NCBI RefSeq assembly: GCF_003945595.2
Contig: NW_024104365.1
Location: forward strand, 4,807,049-4,871,048
Direction of reading: 5' to 3'
Source of the DNA: Pipra filicauda
Lineage: Eukaryota; Chordata; Aves; Passeriformes; Pipridae
Length of the DNA stretch: 64,000 bases
Every line of letters starts with the position of its first letter. Positions within the stretch are counted from its first letter, which is position 1. The position numbers were made by a program, and so were the translations under genes. The notes under the pieces were generated by a model, which was given only the letters and a program-made list of their open reading frames with translations, did not search any database and had not been told where the DNA came from. Shown here piece by piece: positions 43,701 to 64,000 of the stretch.

Positions 43701-44835
43701 GGGTTTTAAAGCATTGCCATCTGTAAATGGTACAAATTCTGAGATGATTACCACTGAAAACTGAACACCAACTTATAAATTTTCTGCTTACCATTACTGA
43801 CACAAGGGCAATAACTGCACTAGAAAACCTCAAGAGCACCCCCTCTTGGGAAGGGATCCTGAATCTCATTTTACTAACCACTCAGGTGTCAACATTTCAT
43901 TAAACTTTTCCTTCTTTATTTCTAGGTCATGTAGTTTACGAGGAGGTTTATTATGTTGGTGTAGAGTGACAGAAGTAAAATTTAAATACACTGCTATAAA
44001 CAGGCAGCAGCATTACAGAAAACAAGATATACACTTTCATCGCCCTCTGTAATCATGTTTTAATGGTGGCAGGAAACCATTACATGCAATTTGTCTATGG
44101 CATGTGCTCAGTGCAGTTACTAGCACATATGCAAAACACAGTTAAAAACAACAAGCAGGTTTGTGCTAATACCATAAGCTCCTCCCCAGCAGCTTACAAA
44201 AACGATTAGTGATTGCCCTGATCCTTGATTTACACCTGTGCTTATCAGCACTCCAGATAATATTCCAACGGTGACATTTTCTGAGGGCAAAAATACATGT
44301 CCTTCAAAGTTAGGTTAATGTAAAACTACTACAAACCACGTTGTTTAAAAACTAATATGGAACGTCACATAAAGTACTGAGAGCTGAACGAGAAATTGCA
44401 CAAGTACATTAAAAGCACATTAAAAGGCAGAAGAAGGGGTGACGGTGGCTACAGTAGGATGTGAACTCGCACCGTGCCAGCTGCTTTTCAGTGAAGTGCC
44501 AATGCCCCCAGCCCTACCTTTCCCCTCCACCTGCCCCTCCTGCACAGCAGGGGCAAAAACACCCCACTTAGTCTGTTCCGTAATGATTGGTTCATCTGTC
44601 TGTACCCACACAGGCACACACAGAATGTTTGGAGCTGCAGAGGAACTGTGGCACCTGGAGAAGGAACTGCTTCATTATTACACCAAAAGCATTCTGTGCA
44701 CTAGTGATCATACCGTCATCCTTCAGTAAACTGGCCATCAACTGCAAAGTGCAACTGCAAGGAAAATAAGGTTAAAAAAATAGATGACACATCTGATACT
44801 TACAAAAAAGCAAGCCTTCAGTTCAAATAACTGAT
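40761..44835. other. Intergenic region between convergent FARP1 and STK24
   Basis: I saw no coding exon, RNA gene or complete transposon. Open frames up to 96 codons occur on both strands without recognisable similarity. Several TTTATT words (AATAAA on the minus strand; 42,264, 43,915) could serve as distal STK24 poly(A) signals, so part of this stretch may be STK24 3' UTR. Confidence 0.6.
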
Positions 44836-47800
44836 TTTATTGTTTTTAAACAGTGAGTTTATTTACTGCCTAATCATTAAATCCCTGACAAATAAGCAGT
44901 TCTACTAATTTAAATGTTTGCATAAATAGAGATAGCTTGTCATTTAATATAGTCAAGACTGCATGAAATACTACCTGCACAGAAAAATCATCAGTGCAAC
45001 ATTTTAACACAGACATGTTTTTAGGATGAAACAACCTCTCAAAAATATCAATATACTTCTTTTTCTCTGAGAAACCGAGGCGGTGCTTCTTTCAAATGAA
45101 GCTTCTGTTCTGTTACTAATATAGACCTGATTTTTAAAGCACCAATACTTTTCAATAGCAATTGATTGTACTTCTACATTCAAGATACAGCACATTTGTT
45201 TTTTCAGTGAATCTCAGTTTAAGATAGTCTATATTTAAATAATCTATATATTACATATAAAAATACACATCTCTACCATAAATGAGGTCTTGTCTTCTAA
45301 ATGCCCAAGTCTTTTGGCCAGCTGCCCTCACTGCAGGTCTTACTCATCTTAAGCTCCAACACATTCATCAAGCAAATTCTGCCACCATCTACTCAGAGAA
45401 GTATTTCCTCAACCTACAGTCCTGGAACACAACTAAAATATAACTCAAAACATCTATGTATAACTTTTCAAATGAGTGTTCAAAAAGCGTACCTTAGAAT
45501 TTGCTGATTGAGAAATTCTTAACCCTTAACAATCAAGCCAGAACCATAAATTTAACTTCCTCACTATGTCTCAGAGTTCTGTCCATCTCCAAGTAAGCTT
45601 GCTTAATTTAACTTCCAGTCCTTACATTAACAGATGACTAGGGAATAGCTTATGTTGATCAATTTGTATTTCCAGTGCAAACACACCTGTTGATTTCCAT
45701 GTGCTGTGACAGCACACAGATCTACTGAGGGGCTGAATGTTCTAATATTGAGACATCAACAGGTGAATTTCCCACTGTGCCATATTCAGATGCACATTTC
45801 ACAATAGCAGTGCTAAATTTGTTTCCTCAAAGGTGAGCTTATCCTTAACACTTAAGAGCACACAAACCAACATAATTAAAGATATTAAACAAAGAGGAGT
45901 TATAAAACATAGCTCAAATTTATGCACTGTTCAATTTACCTTAAATTCCCTTAGTCATAAAGGAAAGCCATTAGCTCATTAGCTGGCAAACGTGCTGTAT
46001 CCAAGAGCATGGCCACAAGATGAACACACATTCACCCATTTCTTTCAACTTGTTTCAACCTGGGCAGAAGCTTCCTAGCTCTGTTTGCAAGACAGTGTCC
46101 TCTTACTGTTAAATTCTTAAATTAATAAATTAAGGCTATTAATATGCATAGACTAAGGGCTACCATGGAGATATGAAGTCCTGCAAAGAGACCTCACCAG
46201 CTTCCAGAATGTTTAGCAAACCTGAGCCTTTTTGTATCAAGGCAGATAGATATGCCAATACTTTTAAATGTTAATCCTTCTGTTCCAAAACTCCTATCTC
46301 TATTAAGAAAAAAAAAAAGGAAAAAGAAAATTAATTAAAGATGTAAGTTGCCTCACTGTCCTCACTGTCATGCAAAGCATGTCAAATTCTTCATTAAAAA
46401 GAAGGCAAAAATGCTCTCTTAGCTACTGGAATAAGAAGCACCTGAATATAGTCTTGGTGAAAGAAACCAAGGTAAACCTCACAGTAATACTGTGGGGGAA
46501 AAAAAATAAAAATAGCAGCTACCTAATCAATTCTTCATGTAAGTAATGAACTAATGTTACTATCTCCAAGATCTACAGAGCCTGATGTCAGCTATCTAAA
46601 AGCCTTTACAGGAATAGTGGAAATTTCAAAATTCAGAATTTTCAAGAAGTAACTTTTCTCTGGGTAAGCAAGCTAGCACAAGGACTAGCACATAACACTT
46701 GAGCTCAGTTTTGCAGCCTTTGTATCCAATGTCTGTCAGTTTTGGTAAAGAGATGCACAGATCGAGGCAGCGAGACTGAATAGTGCATCTGTGGATAATT
46801 TTTCTTCTATGCTGCAAAACATTAATTTTAATGATAAAAATGGGCATGATGAAGAAATACTTGCCCCTGCCTCAGAGCCAACACCTTAATGAGATATTTC
46901 AGAACAGATGAAGGGAATAAAGATTTATTTGTGCGAGCATTCAAACATGTTCAGGTGAAAAAAAGATTGTATCTGAATTTCACAAGCTTCACAAATATCT
47001 GCTACTAAAACTGAACAATAGATAGGGTTCAGAATTTGCATTGGCACAATTTAAAACCAAAAATATGAAAGAGCTCATTCTTTAGGAAAACAAATAATTT
47101 AAATTTAAAGCTTCAAGAGGCAAGGTGTATGAAATTTAAAACAACCATTATTAGAAAGCCAAGCTCAGAATATAGATAAAACGGATGAAATATTGGAGAA
47201 ACAGAATAAAATTATGTCTGTACCGAGGTACGAATAGAAGATTCCATAGTACAGGATTAACTCTTTCAATGGCAAATACTTCACATACAAAAATCAAACC
47301 AAGATTCACTTATCACATAATTCAAACTTTACATGTAATAAAGGCAAGGCAATACTCAGTTATAGCCTGTCAAATATTTACCCCACTAACATTATCTACA
47401 AAAGCACTTTACCATTTTGTACACAGTGATTCCTTATGCACGTTGAAAGGCTTTCCGTTAAAAAAGACATTATATACATATCTGTACACAATTCCAACAA
47501 CCATGCTCCATCTCCCAATGGAATTCTTAAAGCAAGATACCTGAGGTTTCTCAATATCTTCAATTTCTCTATCACAAACCTAGATATACATTTCAGATTT
47601 TACAAAAGGACACCTCCCTGGAATATGTGCATTATCAGTTAAAAAAATTATAGCTTTAAGGAGCTGAAAAAGACTGCCTCCATCAAAAATACTTGATTTT
47701 CACTCTTGCACATTTAGGAATGTCCTTCCACCAAAGGACTTTCCAGAGACTGAAAGGCAGAACAACATTAGAGTGCGTGCCTTCAATGCAGACACTGTGG

Positions 47801-47836
47801 GATCTCTGTTGTCTTAGAAAAGTCAGGAAGAGTACG
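44836..47836 (-). other. STK24: STK24 3' UTR (extent uncertain)
   Basis: It begins directly after the STK24 stop. Minus-strand AATAAA words occur at 46,924-46,929, 44,858-44,863 and 44,836-44,841; any could end the transcript. The lower limit given is the most distal of the three. The sequence is AT-rich with no conserved reading frame seen. Confidence 0.45.
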
Positions 47837-61191
<13,355 letters not shown>

Positions 61192-64000
61192 CTGCAAAAC
61201 AACAAAAAAAAAAACAATAAAAATGTATATAAGTTTAAAAAAAAAAGTAGTAAGTTAATGGGACTTGTTCCATTCTTTTTGCTTAAGAAAGCATCTGTAG
61301 TTTTAAAACACCACTAACATTTAGCTGTTTCTCAAAAATATCTTTGGATTGTTTACTCAAGAGTGCATGCATCTCCATGCATGTGTTTTCAATTTAACTC
61401 TGTTCCTCTAAATTAACAAGAAGAAAGGTACCTCCCATTTACCAATGTGTAGGAACACAGAAGCTCATTGCTTCCAAGTAACTGATGTATACTTCACGTC
61501 ACACCCAAACTCACTTCATGGTACCTCTTTTGTACTGATACTAATACTACTAGAATATAGACAGTATCCAGAGAAGAAGAAACTTCTCTTCAATCTCTAC
61601 CAAAGAGTCAAGCAGCAGAAGAAAACCTCCTGCCTTTATGCTGACTAGAACCATCCAAGCATTCTGAGCATATTAACTCCCAAAAGCCACCCACCTCCTT
61701 ATCCTTACGACATATCTTTGTGCATTTTGCAAAAGTGTCTTCTGAGGCAAGAAAGGTACAGACAGAGCCCGCTCAATGAAAATGTAGGAGAATACATTTT
61801 CATTTAAAAAATCTGATTACAGACATTCCAAATAATAACTGTGTTACATAAAACATATTCCTTTCCTTAGAAAATTTCTTGATTTTGTTTATTATTTTTA
61901 TTTGTACAGATACTTCATACTATTTTCTTGAACAAGCCTAAACCCTGTCTAGGTCAAATTTAATTTAGAATTTATTCTTCACATTTCTGCATTGTTTCAT
62001 TGTCTTGAACAGTAATCTGTCTCTGACCTAGCAAAGAATACCTGTAAGTTTTCTCCACTAATGCTTACACAGTTGATATATGGTACAGAATTTTGAACAA
62101 CGGTGTTCGAGAAACGTGAAGCCAAGTAGTAATAAAGATTATTTAAGCTGACTACAGCAATTTACTAGCTCCAGCTAGCAAAAATAAAAGCTAACAACAA
62201 CATCAAGCTACTATATTTCCAAAGGAAAGCTTGGTACATGTTACAGTCCTGTTCAACACAAGATACACAATACAGTATGCTAAGACAGAGACTGGACCCA
62301 ATCATTTCTTTCTACTCTTTGCAGCATCCTATTCCCCAGTACACTAAGAGAAGCAGTTCACCTTTTACTTGCAGTACCAGCCTTGATATACATAGAGGTC
62401 ACAGATCTACCAAAAACATATTCAAATGAACTTGCTGCATGGAACATACTGGGTTTTGGTGTAGTTTTTATGATAATCAGGTTATATTAAGCTTTGTTAG
62501 TTTTAACTCTGTGGTATGTACCAAACTTTCACAAGACTTCTAGCATAAAAAAATAGGTGTCTGTCAGAGCAAGGAGCACGTAAATAGCAACAATATTCAC
62601 TTACTTTATCCTACAGAATAAAACTTCATGTAAAAATAATAGCTCACAGTCAAGGCAGCTTAGAGTCTGAATATTCATCTATAAAGATGGATTAAAATTT
62701 TTAGAAAAGTGATAAATGTAATACAGAGCGTAACTTCTAAATCCCCTGGGGGATTAAAATTTTAGCCCTTAGGACTCACTAACACTTTTTAGTCATTATT
62801 ATATCTGTAGTTCCACTGCATCTGTCCCCTCTCTCATCTCAGAATGCACCTTTTTCCTACCTCCAGTTATATATATTGTATTATTTCTAGGTAAGACCCT
62901 GGATTGGGTTCCTTCATTATCCACTGTTTTTAACATACAGATTCAGCTAAAGTTAGATACCTTTCTTCAGGAATCAACTCATGTTATTTAACAAACACAG
63001 TCTTGTTAAAAACATTTTAAAAGAGCCGGAACACATTTTTTAGGAAGAGTCATTAAAAAATATAATCTATCTCAGTATCTACATCTTGATGCTTACTTTC
63101 TGCAGACACCACGGATATTTCAAGAACTGTAACTCATCTTGAGACAGTCCCCTGCAGTACTGAAATACTTATTTTGCTGCTAAGAGTTTTTCAGATTTTA
63201 CCTGTCCCTTCAAGGCTCCAGGTCCTAATAGTTTCAACAAGAATGCTTCTGAGAAGTGTCTTATAGTAAGTAACTTCATCTTCAAAAATCTTACTAAATT
63301 CGATCGAAATTTTATATATATATTTTGCTTCAGTCTGATAAAATGTCTTTTAGAGCTGCATGAAATTTCCTGAATATTCAAACTTCATGACTGCAAAATT
63401 TACATTTAATTTTAATAATAACTTAAAAACAAACATGTCAACTGTATCACAACCTTTTAGTTCACTGGAAATGCCTGGATGGGAAAGAACAAGGTAGAAC
63501 AAATAAAATCCGTCACCCTCTCAAAAAAAGGCAAAAAAACCCCCAACAAAATACCAAAAACAAACAGAAGAAAGAAAGAAAAACAAACATCCACAACACC
63601 ACCTCACCTAGAGATCAACAAGAGATGCATCTTCCCTTTTCTATTACCTCAATTACCTCATGATTTGAATGAGCTAACAACTTGAAATAAAATATAGTTT
63701 CCCAAAAGAGAAACTCCCCATAACACTAGCTACTAAATTCCCCAGCTGAAAATTAGAAATTAGAGGTAGAAAATAACGAACAAAATATTTAAGGATATAA
63801 TTTTAATTACATAGTTACAAAATTTTGTAACACAATTACACAACTAAAAGTTATATTATTCACAGTCTTTTTAAAATCATCATTTATCCTTTCAATTCTT
63901 TTTCTAGTTTGCTTAGTCTTTGCTCCTGAAACTTTCATCATCAGCTGCTTCGGGCCACATGTCTGAATTTACAGTACAAAAGCTGTGGATCCAGTACACT
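61192..64000 (-). other. STK24: STK24 intron, continuing beyond the window
   Basis: At least 2.8 kb with no sign of the expected preceding exon (ending ...YYGSYLK). It contains A-rich stretches (61,200-61,248; 63,520-63,590, with AAGAAAG and AACAAAC runs) and no recognised mobile element. Confidence 0.8.

Noticed and set aside
63169..63381. Minus-strand frame near the right edge as the preceding STK24 exon
   Set aside because: The peptide does not resemble the expected kinase N-lobe segment ending YYGSYLK, so the region is treated as intron.

Overview
The window is vertebrate nuclear DNA, most likely from a bird. It has long AT-rich introns with short exons, GT-AG splice junctions, CR1-type LINE tails carrying the avian 'cacagaatcatagg...ggttggaag...ttaaagatcat' end, and two solo LTRs of a type familiar from avian endogenous retroviruses. 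Two protein-coding genes are present in convergent order, matching the FARP1-STK24 neighbourhood I know from human 13q32. Gene identities rest on reading the exon translations and comparing them with remembered human proteins; no database search was run.

Plus strand, about 9.16-40.76 kb: the 3' half of FARP1 (FERM, RhoGEF and pleckstrin domain protein 1). Fourteen constitutive coding exons can be followed with unbroken splice phase from the linker before the DH domain, through DH (10.8-27.3 kb), PH1 (30.3-34.0 kb), the inter-PH linker (34.5 kb) and PH2 (37.1-39.9 kb), to a TGA at 39,899-39,901 and a short 3' UTR. The window supplies 574 codons, about residues 472-1045 in human-like numbering. 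The upstream FERM-encoding exons lie outside; bases 1-9158 are intron.

Minus strand, about 47.84-64.0 kb: most of STK24 (MST3, a GCK-III Ste20 kinase). Nine exons encode about residues 104-443 (human 443-residue numbering). They cover the kinase domain from the hinge region onward (HRD, DFG, activation loop with T190, APE), the regulatory tail with the caspase-site region, and the C-terminal helices known to bind CCM3/PDCD10. The N-terminal exons lie beyond the right edge. About 7-8 kb between the two stop codons holds the two 3' UTRs and non-coding DNA.

Most striking observation: 1.4 kb after the FARP1 inter-PH exon (34,504-34,667) lies a second exon-like unit (36,068-36,204). It has a strong polypyrimidine tract and acceptor, an open frame, a good donor, identical entry and exit phases, and a recognisably related C-terminal peptide (shared VCW-R--S-S--D and final E). 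By phase arithmetic, including both exons or skipping both shifts the frame and hits an early stop. The pair therefore has the logic of mutually exclusive exons and would swap the linker/start of PH2 in this Rac/Rho exchange factor. Lesser leads include a 30-nt frame-preserving microexon candidate at 36,510-36,539, a NAGNAG acceptor, a weak GTGCTC donor in STK24, an altered caspase motif in STK24, ERVL-like solo LTRs with 5-bp target duplications, and a CpG-rich G-tract island in a FARP1 intron.
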